Positions 1 to 6,900 of a stretch of DNA of 7,117 nt are shown here, in pieces. The DNA is taken from the NCBI GenBank assembly GCA_900553255.1, contig USCI01000108.1:1-7117 (forward strand), in the 5' to 3' direction. The notes under the pieces were generated by a model. That model was not told where the DNA came from. It searched no databases and was given only the letters and a program-made list of their open reading frames with translations. Position 1 is the first letter of the stretch, and each line of letters opens with the position of its first letter. Position numbers and translations under genes: made by a program. Source of the DNA: an uncultured Oscillospiraceae bacterium. Its GTDB lineage: Bacteria; Bacillota; Clostridia; Oscillospirales; Acutalibacteraceae.

Positions 1-140
1 TGCTTTCTTCGGGAGTTTTGCGCGATGCGCAAAACATCCCCTCCCGTGACAGCGCTGCCACTGTCCCATTGCTCAAGCAGCACCCGTGTGTTTCGTGCGG
101 TAAGTTATTGCGCCGCATGCCTGCGCAAAAGTTGGAACCG
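1..140. other. Gene-free flank with a strong palindrome and a related inverted repeat
   Basis: No supported gene. GTTTTGCGC (15-23), GAT, GCGCAAAAC (27-35) forms a perfect 9-bp inverted repeat. The arms extend by GGGA (11-14) against TCCC (37-40), with A36 bulged. A related, imperfect pair lies at 106-113 (TATTGCGC) and 123-130 (GCGCAAAA). Neither hairpin is followed by a T-run on either strand, so they are not intrinsic terminators. Several frames are open across this short stretch, but none has a properly spaced ribosome binding site. It may be an operator, or part of a dispersed intergenic repeat. Confidence 0.5.
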
Positions 141-190
141 ACAGAAAAGCCGTGACGCCTCCCCGAAAAACGGGAGCACGTCACGGCTCT
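141..190 (-). terminator. Intrinsic terminator at the end of the operon, possibly bidirectional
   Basis: AGCCGTGACG (148-157) pairs perfectly with CGTCACGGCT (179-188). A second stem of CTCCC against GGGAG forms inside it around an A-rich loop (T-rich in the minus-strand RNA). In minus-strand sense the hairpin is followed by TTTTCTGT. On the plus strand it is followed by CTTTT, so it could also stop transcription arriving from the left. It starts a few bases after the TAA of the DUF4038 gene, leaving almost no 3' untranslated sequence before the stem. Confidence 0.88.
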
Positions 191-191
191 T

Positions 192-1409
192 TTAGATCGC
201 CCGCAGCAGCAGGATATGATCGCCCTGTTTGGGCGGGGTGAAAACACATTTGCCGCGGTATTCGCCCTTCGGCTCAAGCATCGTCCCGGCGGCGGTATCG
301 TACCACTGCAGCCGCACGCACGCAAACCGCTTGCCGATGTCCACAAACACGCGGCGCCCGCGGGTGGGATACACCAGCGCATAGTCGCTGCCGGCGGCGG
401 ACAGGCAGTTGGCGGACAGGCCGCCCGGCTCGAGCGAGAGCAGGTCGATGAAGGAGATAAGCTTGTTGACCTGCTTCATCTGCAGCGCCATCGGGCGGTG
501 CAGCGCCTCCTTCCAGCGGTAGGGGTACTCCGCGTCCCGCCGGTCCCGGAAGCACCACACGCTCTGGTGGCCGTAGGTATGGCCGAGCGCGCCGCTGACG
601 AGGTTGGCATACACCCGCCGGCGGATATCCGACGGGCCCCAGCGGTAGCCCCAGTCGAGGCAGAAATCCACCGGAAAATCCTCGTAAAAGCATTCGGCGT
701 CCAGGCAGGGCTTATCCTCGGCGGCGAGGGTGCGCGCGACCATCCGGTGGCTGTGCCAGCCGCCGAAGCCGTGGCCGGACTGCACCGCATGGAAATCGAG
801 ATAATCGCATCCCTTGAGGAAATCGGCCGACGACGCCTCGCCGCAGGGGTGATAGGTCATCAGGTGATGCCGTCCCTCGCCCCGGCGGATACCGGCCGCC
901 ATCGCGTCGATAACCGCGCGGTGGCGTTCGTTTTCAATCGGGCGGTCGCCGCCGAGCATCCAGATAAGGTTGTCGAAGCGGCCGGCGAGGCCGCCGAGAT
1001 ACTGCCCATAGGCAAAAGCGTTTTCGGGGGTGAACACCTCCGGGCCGACGCCCCATTTCTGGTTGAACTTGTCCCCCCAGGTGGGCAGCAGGGTAACCAC
1101 CATCCGCCGGCGCTGCGCCTCGCTAAGCAGGAAGGTCACCAGCGAAAAATACCGCTCGTCCGGCTTCGTCGGGTCGCCGTCGGCAAACGGCAGCGCGCCC
1201 TCGCGGTTGGGGACGCGCAGGCCGTCGAGCTCGGAAATCGCGGACACCTGCACGGCGTTGAAGCCCTGCGCGGCGCGGATGCTCAGGTATTCGGTGATCT
1301 CCTGGCGGTCGAGCCGCTGCAGCAGGGTCCAGGCGGTATCGGCGAGATACGGGAAGAGCTTTCCCCGCTCATCGACGATATACCGCCGGTTGGCACTGAT
1401 TTTCAGCAT
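192..1409 (-). CDS. DUF4038 glycosidase, GH140 (apiosidase)-like, cytoplasmic
   Basis: A 405-residue protein with an N-terminal DUF4038 TIM-barrel domain (about 1-320) and a C-terminal beta-sandwich (about 322-405) of the type Pfam calls a putative collagen-binding domain, here more likely an accessory sugar-hydrolase domain. Seen motifs: FPYLADTAWTLLQRL (19-33), GFNAVQV (49-55), LIWMLGGDRP with Asp155, KPCLDAECFYED with Glu239, and GHTYGHQSVWCF (276-287), all at typical DUF4038 positions. By family analogy Asp155 is the acid/base candidate and Glu239 the nucleophile, matching the Asp/Glu pair of characterised GH140 apiosidases, which release apiose from rhamnogalacturonan-II. DUF4038 proteins are diverse, so the apiose specificity is inference. 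There is no signal peptide. It is the last gene of the operon, 14 nt after the fucosidase, and its stop codon directly adjoins a terminator. Confidence 0.85.
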   Translation of the reverse strand: MLKISANRRYIVDERGKLFPYLADTAWTLLQRLDRQEITEYLSIRAAQGFNAVQVSAISELDGLRVPNREGALPFADGDPTKPDERYFSLVTFLLSEAQRRRMVVTLLPTWGDKFNQKWGVGPEVFTPENAFAYGQYLGGLAGRFDNLIWMLGGDRPIENERHRAVIDAMAAGIRRGEGRHHLMTYHPCGEASSADFLKGCDYLDFHAVQSGHGFGGWHSHRMVARTLAAEDKPCLDAECFYEDFPVDFCLDWGYRWGPSDIRRRVYANLVSGALGHTYGHQSVWCFRDRRDAEYPYRWKEALHRPMALQMKQVNKLISFIDLLSLEPGGLSANCLSAAGSDYALVYPTRGRRVFVDIGKRFACVRLQWYDTAAGTMLEPKGEYRGKCVFTPPKQGDHILLLRAI

Positions 1410-1416
1410 GGCCGCA

Positions 1417-1425
1417 CCCCTCTTT
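1417..1425 (-). promoter_or_regulatory. Ribosome binding site of the DUF4038/GH140 gene, overlapping the fucosidase stop
   Basis: AAAGAGGGG in minus-strand sense, 7 nt before the ATG at 1409. Its first two bases belong to the fucosidase TAA stop (1424-1426). Ribosomes finishing the fucosidase therefore sit on the next start site, which suggests translational coupling. The site also rejects the longer in-frame extension that would run into the fucosidase gene. Confidence 0.8.
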
Positions 1426-2665
1426 ACCGGACCACTTCCGCCACCCGCACCACGCGGTTGATGCCGTAATCGTAGGCGGTGGCGCGGAAAGCGAACATAC
1501 CGGTGTCCGGGTCCTGGATAAACGGCAGCTCCTGGCCGTTGTCCAGCCAGCGCACCGCCTTTGCCTTGTCGAAAATCCCGCTGAAGGCGGCGACCCCGCC
1601 GGTGCCGCCGGCCACCGTCACGTGCTCGTTGCCGCGGATGGGCAGGCCGGCCACAAACAGGAAGATGCGCCCGTCGGCGGTGCGCAGGCCGAAGTTCTTG
1701 CCGTCGCCGACGATTCCCGCAGGCCGGCCGTCGCGCACCGGCACACCGTAATCGTCCATCCACCGGCCGAGGATATGCAGGATCGCCTCCTGCATCTCCG
1801 GCAGGCTGCCGTCGGCCTCAGGCCCGACATTGAGCAGCAGGTTTGCCCCTACCTTCCGGCAGTGGCACAGCGCCTCGATCAGCTCGGCGGGCGACTTGTA
1901 GTGGTAGTCCGCGGTGGACGCGCCCCAGTGGTCGTTCATGGTGTAGCACATCTCCGCCGCGACGTATTTTTTCATCCCGGTGCGGTCGATGGGCTTGGGC
2001 AGCCCCTGCTCGAAGGTCACCGAGTCGATCTCAGGGTGCGCCAGCTGCCCGCGGTGATCCATGCCGGTGTTGTTGATGATGATCGCGTCAGGCTGGTATT
2101 TGCGGATGGTGCCGTACAGCTCGTCGAGCTTCCAGTCGGCGTCGGGCAGCGCCCAGTTGCCGTCGAACCACAGCCCGCCGATCTTGCCGTAGCGGGTGCA
2201 CAGGATCTCCACCGACCGCCGCAGGTATTCGAGATAGGCGTCGAAATCCTTCTCAAAGGACTCCTCGTACCAGTCGATGGTGGTGTGGTAGAAAAACGGC
2301 ACGATCCCCTCCGCGCGGCAGCCCTCCACGAACTCCGCCACCAGGTCGCGGCCGGCGGGGCTGTGCGGCGCGTCGTAGTCGTTGAGCCCGCAGGTGTCGT
2401 AAAGCGAAAAGCCGTCGTGGTGCCGGGTGGTCAGGGTGATGTATTTCATCCCGGCCCGCCTGGCGGTGCGTGCCAGCGCGCGCGCGTCGAAGCGCTCCGC
2501 CGTGAAGGTGTCCTTGAGCTTCTGATACTGCTCCTTCGGGATCCCGCCGTTGTGCTGGATCCACTCGCCCTGGCCGAGCTGGGAGTACAGCCCCCAGTGC
2601 ACAAACAGGCCGAAGGCCATCGATTCAAACGCGTCGATGCGTTTTTCCGGTACCGGCTGATTCAT
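1424..2665 (-). CDS. GH29 alpha-L-fucosidase, cytoplasmic
   Basis: A 413-residue retaining exo-glycosidase predicted to release L-fucose from the non-reducing end of glycans. The N-terminal (beta/alpha)8-type domain (about 1-310) carries GH29 hallmarks: FGLFVHWGLYS with His23, LTTRHHDGFSLYDT with His82/His83, and GGLWFDGNW whose Asp168 is the expected nucleophile. The GANLLLNVGPEADG block (273-286) closes the catalytic domain, and a short beta-sandwich follows (about 315-413). The acid/base residue varies among GH29 subfamilies and I cannot fix it; Glu238 (AAEMCYTMNDHWG) is in a conserved position. That block reads WGAS where many relatives have WGY. No signal peptide is present, so the enzyme probably works inside the cell on imported fucosylated oligosaccharides. 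The protein is compact, with no extra binding module. It is the middle gene of the operon, with its stop codon overlapping the next gene's ribosome binding site. Confidence 0.93.
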   Translation of the reverse strand: MNQPVPEKRIDAFESMAFGLFVHWGLYSQLGQGEWIQHNGGIPKEQYQKLKDTFTAERFDARALARTARRAGMKYITLTTRHHDGFSLYDTCGLNDYDAPHSPAGRDLVAEFVEGCRAEGIVPFFYHTTIDWYEESFEKDFDAYLEYLRRSVEILCTRYGKIGGLWFDGNWALPDADWKLDELYGTIRKYQPDAIIINNTGMDHRGQLAHPEIDSVTFEQGLPKPIDRTGMKKYVAAEMCYTMNDHWGASTADYHYKSPAELIEALCHCRKVGANLLLNVGPEADGSLPEMQEAILHILGRWMDDYGVPVRDGRPAGIVGDGKNFGLRTADGRIFLFVAGLPIRGNEHVTVAGGTGGVAAFSGIFDKAKAVRWLDNGQELPFIQDPDTGMFAFRATAYDYGINRVVRVAEVVR

Positions 2666-2674
2666 CGGTTTAAT

Positions 2675-2682
2675 CCCCCTTT
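2675..2682 (-). promoter_or_regulatory. Ribosome binding site of the GH29 fucosidase
   Basis: AAAGGGGG in minus-strand sense, ending 9 nt before the ATG at 2665. The upstream in-frame ATG at 2686 has no spaced purine motif (only AAGG directly touching it), so 2665 is the preferred start and the seven residues MERGIKP are probably not translated. Confidence 0.78.
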
Positions 2683-2695
2683 CCATCCTTGGCCC

Positions 2696-3793
2696 TTACA
2701 GCAGCGCGGCCGCCGCAGCCGCCAGCTCCCGGGCGACCCGGGCGTGGGTGGCGGCCGACCAGTGGCCGTTCGCGCCGACCCCCTCGTGCGGGTATTTCGG
2801 GTGCACCCCGACCCCGTGCAGACGGCAGGCGGGGTGGTCGGCGGCATAGCGCGCGAGGGTTGCGGTGATCTCCGGCTTAAGCGGCATATCCTCCTCGTAG
2901 ATGTACAGCACCGGCACGTCCCCGCGCAGGGTGAACACCTCGTCAAGGAAGGCGTACAGCTTGTCCGCGAACTGTATCCGCAGCGCCGCGAGCGTTTCCG
3001 GCGTGCGCTCGGCCTCCGGCAGGTATACGCCGGAGCAGTACTGCCAGTCGTTGGCGCCGAGCTTGATGAATACCAGATCCACCGGGTCGGCCGCCATATC
3101 CCAGCGCTCCGGCTGACGGCCGTAATGCCCGTCGAGCATCCTGTCGGTGCAGGGGTACATCTCCGGGATGAGGTTGACGGTGTTCCCGCCGTAGTCGTGC
3201 CAGATGCCGTTGCCGGAGGCGGCGACGCAGGAGAACTCCGCATCGAGCGCGTCGGACAGCAGCGCCATATAGGTCAGCGAGGCGTTTTCCTCGCGGGTGA
3301 CGAAGTCCGGGCTTGCGTTCGAGCAGATGTTGCCGTAGCCGCAGGTGATGGAATCGCCGATAAACTCAAACCGGCGGGGCCTTGCGGCGGTCGGCTGCGG
3401 CGCGGCGGAGCCGTCCACCCGGATCTCCCGGACCGCCGCACGGCCGTAGCCGGCCTCGGTCTGCTTGACCACCCGGAGCTCATGCTCGCCGTCGGCCAGC
3501 CCCACGGCGAGGGGGTACCACTTTTCCTCCTCATCGAGCGGGAAGCGCGCCGACTGCACCGGCTCGCCGTCCACGAACACACCGATATACGCCCGGTCCT
3601 GCTCGGCGGCAATGCCGTCGCCGCGCCGGTCGGTCAGCAGGCGCGCATACGCGGCGGTACCGGTGAAGCGGAAGGCGAAGCCGGAACCGCTCCAGTTGAA
3701 AAATACCGCCCCCGGCAGCACCCCTGCGGCGGTGCGCCCGAAAAAGCGCAGGTGCGCGGCGTCCGCCGGCACCGTGACCGTTTGATTGTCCAT
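2696..3793 (-). CDS. CE2-like SGNH carbohydrate esterase (probable acetylxylan/glycan O-acetyl esterase type), cytoplasmic
   Basis: A 365-residue protein with the CE2 two-domain layout: an N-terminal beta-sandwich (about 1-130, containing VFFNWSGSGFAFRFTG and IGVFVDGEPV) followed by an SGNH/GDSL hydrolase domain (about 141-365). SGNH blocks are visible: nucleophile Ser148 in FIGDSITCGYG, Gly194/Gly196 in AASGNGIWHD, GAND at 246-249 with oxyanion Asn248, and His344 in GANGHWSAATH. Where many SGNH enzymes have the Asp of DxxH, this protein has Asn342 or neighbouring Ala341. That agrees with the Ser-His dyad described for CE2 enzymes. CE2 members remove O-acetyl groups from plant-type polysaccharides; the sugar here is unknown. 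There is no signal peptide after the chosen ATG, so I infer action on imported oligosaccharides. It is first in the operon, 30 nt before the fucosidase start. An in-frame extension upstream would run through the terminator and is rejected. Confidence 0.87.
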   Translation of the reverse strand: MDNQTVTVPADAAHLRFFGRTAAGVLPGAVFFNWSGSGFAFRFTGTAAYARLLTDRRGDGIAAEQDRAYIGVFVDGEPVQSARFPLDEEEKWYPLAVGLADGEHELRVVKQTEAGYGRAAVREIRVDGSAAPQPTAARPRRFEFIGDSITCGYGNICSNASPDFVTREENASLTYMALLSDALDAEFSCVAASGNGIWHDYGGNTVNLIPEMYPCTDRMLDGHYGRQPERWDMAADPVDLVFIKLGANDWQYCSGVYLPEAERTPETLAALRIQFADKLYAFLDEVFTLRGDVPVLYIYEEDMPLKPEITATLARYAADHPACRLHGVGVHPKYPHEGVGANGHWSAATHARVARELAAAAAALL

Positions 3794-3802
3794 GATTCCC
3801 AT

Positions 3803-3808
3803 TCCTTT
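3803..3808 (-). promoter_or_regulatory. Ribosome binding site of the CE2-like esterase
   Basis: AAAGGA in minus-strand sense, 9 nt before the ATG at 3793. A second in-frame ATG at 3802 lies directly against this motif and is too close to use it, so the site selects 3793 as the start. Confidence 0.8.
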
Positions 3809-3844
3809 CCAAAACGTTCCGCAAAGCGGACGCGGTTCCCGTCC

Positions 3845-3890
3845 TGCCGAAAAAGCGCCCCGCAAGCCGCCGGCCCGCGGGACGCTTTTC
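3845..3890 (-). terminator. Intrinsic terminator after the surface esterase gene
   Basis: In minus-strand sense, AAAAGCGTCCCGC pairs with GCGGGGCGCTTTT across a 13-nt loop, and the run continues as TTTTTCGG. The stem is 13 bp with one G-U wobble. On the plus strand that position would be a C-A mismatch, so the structure is best formed by minus-strand RNA, matching the direction of the genes. It sits about 60 nt after the surface esterase stop codon and about 50 nt before the esterase start of the next operon. Confidence 0.9.
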
Positions 3891-3948
3891 CACAGGGTTA
3901 AGGGCATCCGCCCGCTCCCGAATCGGGTTTCATACAATGGTTATGCTC

Positions 3949-6900
3949 TTATTCCTGCCTGCCCTTGCCGCGGCGGACAGCGGCCACCACCGTCAGCGTG
4001 ATGCCGCCGACAGCCAGCACACCGAGCACGATCGCCACCGCCCACAGGACGGTAGGCAGCACCGAAGCGGCAGCCGCCGGCTCATCGCCACTGTCGCCCG
4101 CCGCGCCGGCGGCCTTGACCATCGCATAGGAGCGCAGCGTCTCGGTTTCCACCGTGTAGCTGTCTCCCTGCACGCTGTTGGAGATGATCTCCGCGCCGTA
4201 GTCGTCCACGCAGGCGATCCTCCAGTCTACGGAGGTATCTTCCTCTGCCGGGAAGCTCAGCCGGACGATCCGCCCGTCGAGCGGGATTTCCTTGCCGCTG
4301 GCATCCACCAGCTTCACCGTGTACAGCTTTTCGGCATCATACCGGCCGCCGAGCTGCTGGGTGACGGGATCGAGGTCGGCCGCCTCCTGCGAGAGGGTGA
4401 CCACCAGCTGCGCGCCGAGCGCCGCGAGGTCGTCCCTGCCGTCCTTCTGGAACAGCCGCAGGATGACGCCGTTGTCGCCCTGGATATCGAGATACTGCGG
4501 CAGGCGCTCCTCTTCCTCTTCCTCGTCCTGGGTGGCGCTCAGGGTGCCGTACACCTGCAGCTCCTCCAGGCGGCAGGCACCGTAAGCAGAATCGTCGATG
4601 GTGAACACGAACGCCACATAGCGCGCCATTTTCCAGGAAGACAGCGCATCGGTCTCGTAGAACGAGGTTTCGTCTGCGACGCCCGGCACCGCGTAGTCCG
4701 CCTTGACCACCACGCCGTTGCCCTCGGCAAACAGGTCGTCGAAGGTGCGGGAGGCGTAAATGGTGGCCGAACGGATACCCTTATGCACGCCGAACTCGGT
4801 ATCCATCATATCGCCGAAGGCGTAGATGGCCGCGCCGGTGAGGTCATAGTTGGCGTACAGGTCATAGATAAAGACGAACTTGGAATTTTCGGTATCCTTG
4901 CCGCCCCAGAACTCCACGCTGTCCCGCTTGCCGTCGGTGAGGGCGCCGACCTCGGCGCTCGCCCCCGCGTAGATCGGGTCGGTGAGATCATCGGTGGCCA
5001 CACCGTAGTAATCGGCATCGAGGCCCTCAATGATGCTCGACGGGATTTCCGGTTCGGTCTGGTCGGCGGATTTCGTGCCGTAGGCCGCAAACTCGCGCAG
5101 CCGCCAGCCGCCGTCCTGGGTATCGGTCAGGAACACCGCGACATAGCGCACCCGCTCCAGGCTGACATCCGCCGCAAACATGCTGCTGAGATCCTTCTGG
5201 TCGCTGTACTCGAACACCAGGCTGTCGGTCTTGTACAGGTCGGCCAGGTTATCCGAAGCATACACCCGGTAGCCGTAGACACGGTAGTTCTCACTGTTGT
5301 AGATGCCGGCGTACCCGCGGATGTGGCTGAGGTCGTAGTATCCGCCCAGGTCATACAGGATACCGGGCTTGTCGTTCTCCCCAAAGCCGTAGGCGTCATA
5401 GTGCAGCGTCAGATCGCCGTCGGTGAGCACCGACAGGTCGGCCGGATCACTTCCGTTCATGAAGGAATACGCCTGCTCCTTGGACGCCAGAAAATCGCCG
5501 CCCGGCGCCAGGATGGTAGACGCATCCGCGCCCGCGAAGAGGTTGTCGCCGGAGGGTGCCGCCGGCCACTCTTTATAATAGGTGTCCGGCTTGTCGGGCA
5601 CTTCCGGCTCGGAAGGCCCGGTCTGGTCGGCGGATTTTGTGCCGTAGGCCGCGAATTCGCGCAGCCGCCAGCCGCCGTCACGGGTATCGGTGACGAAGAT
5701 CGCGATATAGCGGATCTTGCCGAGCGCCGCGTCCGGCTCATAGGCAAACATGCTGCTGACATCGTTAGCCTTGCTGTATTCAAACACCCGGCTCTCGTCC
5801 TTGAACAGATCCTCACGCAGCTCGGAGGCGTACACGCGGTAGCCGTTGATGCAGTAGGCAGAGGCGTTGTAAATGCCCGCCCAGCCGCGAATCTGGGTGA
5901 TATCGTAGTACGCGCCCAGATCGTACAGCACGCCGGGCTTGTCGTTCTCCCCGAAGCCGTAGGCATCGTAATGCTTGGTGGTGTCGCCGTCGGCGAGCGC
6001 TGACAGATCGGCCTTATTGCTGCCGTCCATGAAGCTGTAATTGTAGTACTGGCCCTGCGAGAAGTCGCCGCCCGGCGCCAGGATCGGGGTGGCGTCCGCA
6101 CCGGCAAACAGGTTGTCACCGGAGGGAACTGCCGGCCATTCGGCCACGAAATCCTCGTCGCCGGGATCCGGCTCCTCGGGCACATAGTCCATCGCGTCCA
6201 TGACCGCCTTGCGCAGGATGGCCATGTCCACCGTGCCCTCGACGCTGCTGTCGGTGACCACAAAGGTGTTCTCGCGGATGTCGCAGCCGAAGATGGCGGT
6301 GACATAGCTCGCGCCGGCCACAAACTTGCCGTAGGCGTTGGCGTGCTGATTGTCGCTCTCGTTGAGGATGGTGCGGGAATCGAGCGCAGTGCGCGCGAAT
6401 TCAAACGCGCGGCCGGTATGGATAACCGGCAGATTGCCGTTCTCCTGCGCGGCGCGGTGGTAGGCGGCCTCGATGTCGTCGAACCGCTCTGCCGGCCAGC
6501 TCGCCCAGCTCCAGGTCTCGTGGATCATCAGCTGCGCATCCGGGCAGAACTGCTGTACATAATCGATCAGATTGCCGAGGTTGCTGTAGGTCGCATAGTC
6601 GTCGGAGGCGGTACTGCCCTGCTGGAACACGATGATGTCCCAGTCCATGTATTCGAGCGCTTCCTGAATGGTCGCGCCGGCGCTGCCTTCCTCCTTGATG
6701 TTGTGCCGCCCGGTGGAATCGGTGTACGCAAATTTGTACGCCGCCGTGTTGTTCTGCGCGTTTGTCCAGTGCTGGTCAATGGTGCCGCTCGAGAGCTTCA
6801 GGTACGCAAAGGTCAGATCGTAGCCCTGATTCTGCGCAATCTCGGTGGCATAGCTGGAGGCGTTTTCCGAGAAGCTGTTGCCGATGGTGAGCACCTTGAC

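Larger units (their letters stand above)
3794..3948 (-). other. Intergenic region between surface esterase and CE2-GH29-GH140 operon
   Basis: The 155-bp gap contains the terminator described separately. It also has a small inverted repeat TCCGC-AAA-GCGGA at 3818-3830, just upstream of the ribosome binding site. I see no convincing -35/-10 pair between the terminator and the operon start, where only about 56 nt are available. The operon may therefore depend on a weak or activator-dependent promoter here, or on readthrough of the terminator. Confidence 0.5.

Noticed and set aside
1..118. Small minus-strand open frame beginning MRRNNLPHETHG and running off the left edge
   Set aside because: It has no spaced ribosome binding site, spans the palindrome, and competes with other open frames in the same short stretch. 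Nothing favours coding.
3..155. Plus-strand frame ending at TGA 153-155 with a CVSCGK segment, possibly the end of a convergent gene
   Set aside because: It reads through the palindrome and into the terminator stem and has no recognisable domain. Only the left-hand sequence could decide.
216..1469. Plus-strand open frame of 417 codons
   Set aside because: It is antisense to the DUF4038 gene and crosses the junction with the fucosidase. No family motif is recognisable.
1410..1763. N-terminal extension of the DUF4038 protein
   Set aside because: It overlaps the fucosidase coding region, is Arg-rich and unlike DUF4038, and the ATG at 1409 has a good ribosome binding site.
1622..3901. Long plus-strand open frame of 759 codons
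   Set aside because: It lies antisense to the fucosidase and CE2-like esterase, which have clear motifs and ribosome binding sites. Its translation is Arg/Val/Gly-rich with no domain, as expected for a shadow frame in GC-rich DNA.
3917..3927. Palindrome CCCGAATCGGG just after the surface esterase stop
   Set aside because: The loop would be one base, so it cannot form a hairpin. It is a short GC-rich palindrome with no second copy nearby.
3794..3937. N-terminal extension of the CE2-like esterase by 48 residues
   Set aside because: It would translate through the intrinsic terminator hairpin and lacks a ribosome binding site. The ATG at 3793 has AAAGGA at 9 nt.
3979..4062. Sortase signal in the C-terminal LPTVLW segment of the surface protein
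   Set aside because: The residues do not match LPxTG, because the Thr-Gly pair is absent and LPT lies at the helix start. A plain membrane anchor explains it better.
3937..6003. Long plus-strand open frame of 688 codons
   Set aside because: It is antisense to the surface esterase. Its apparent internal repeats simply mirror the tandem discoidin-like units on the other strand.
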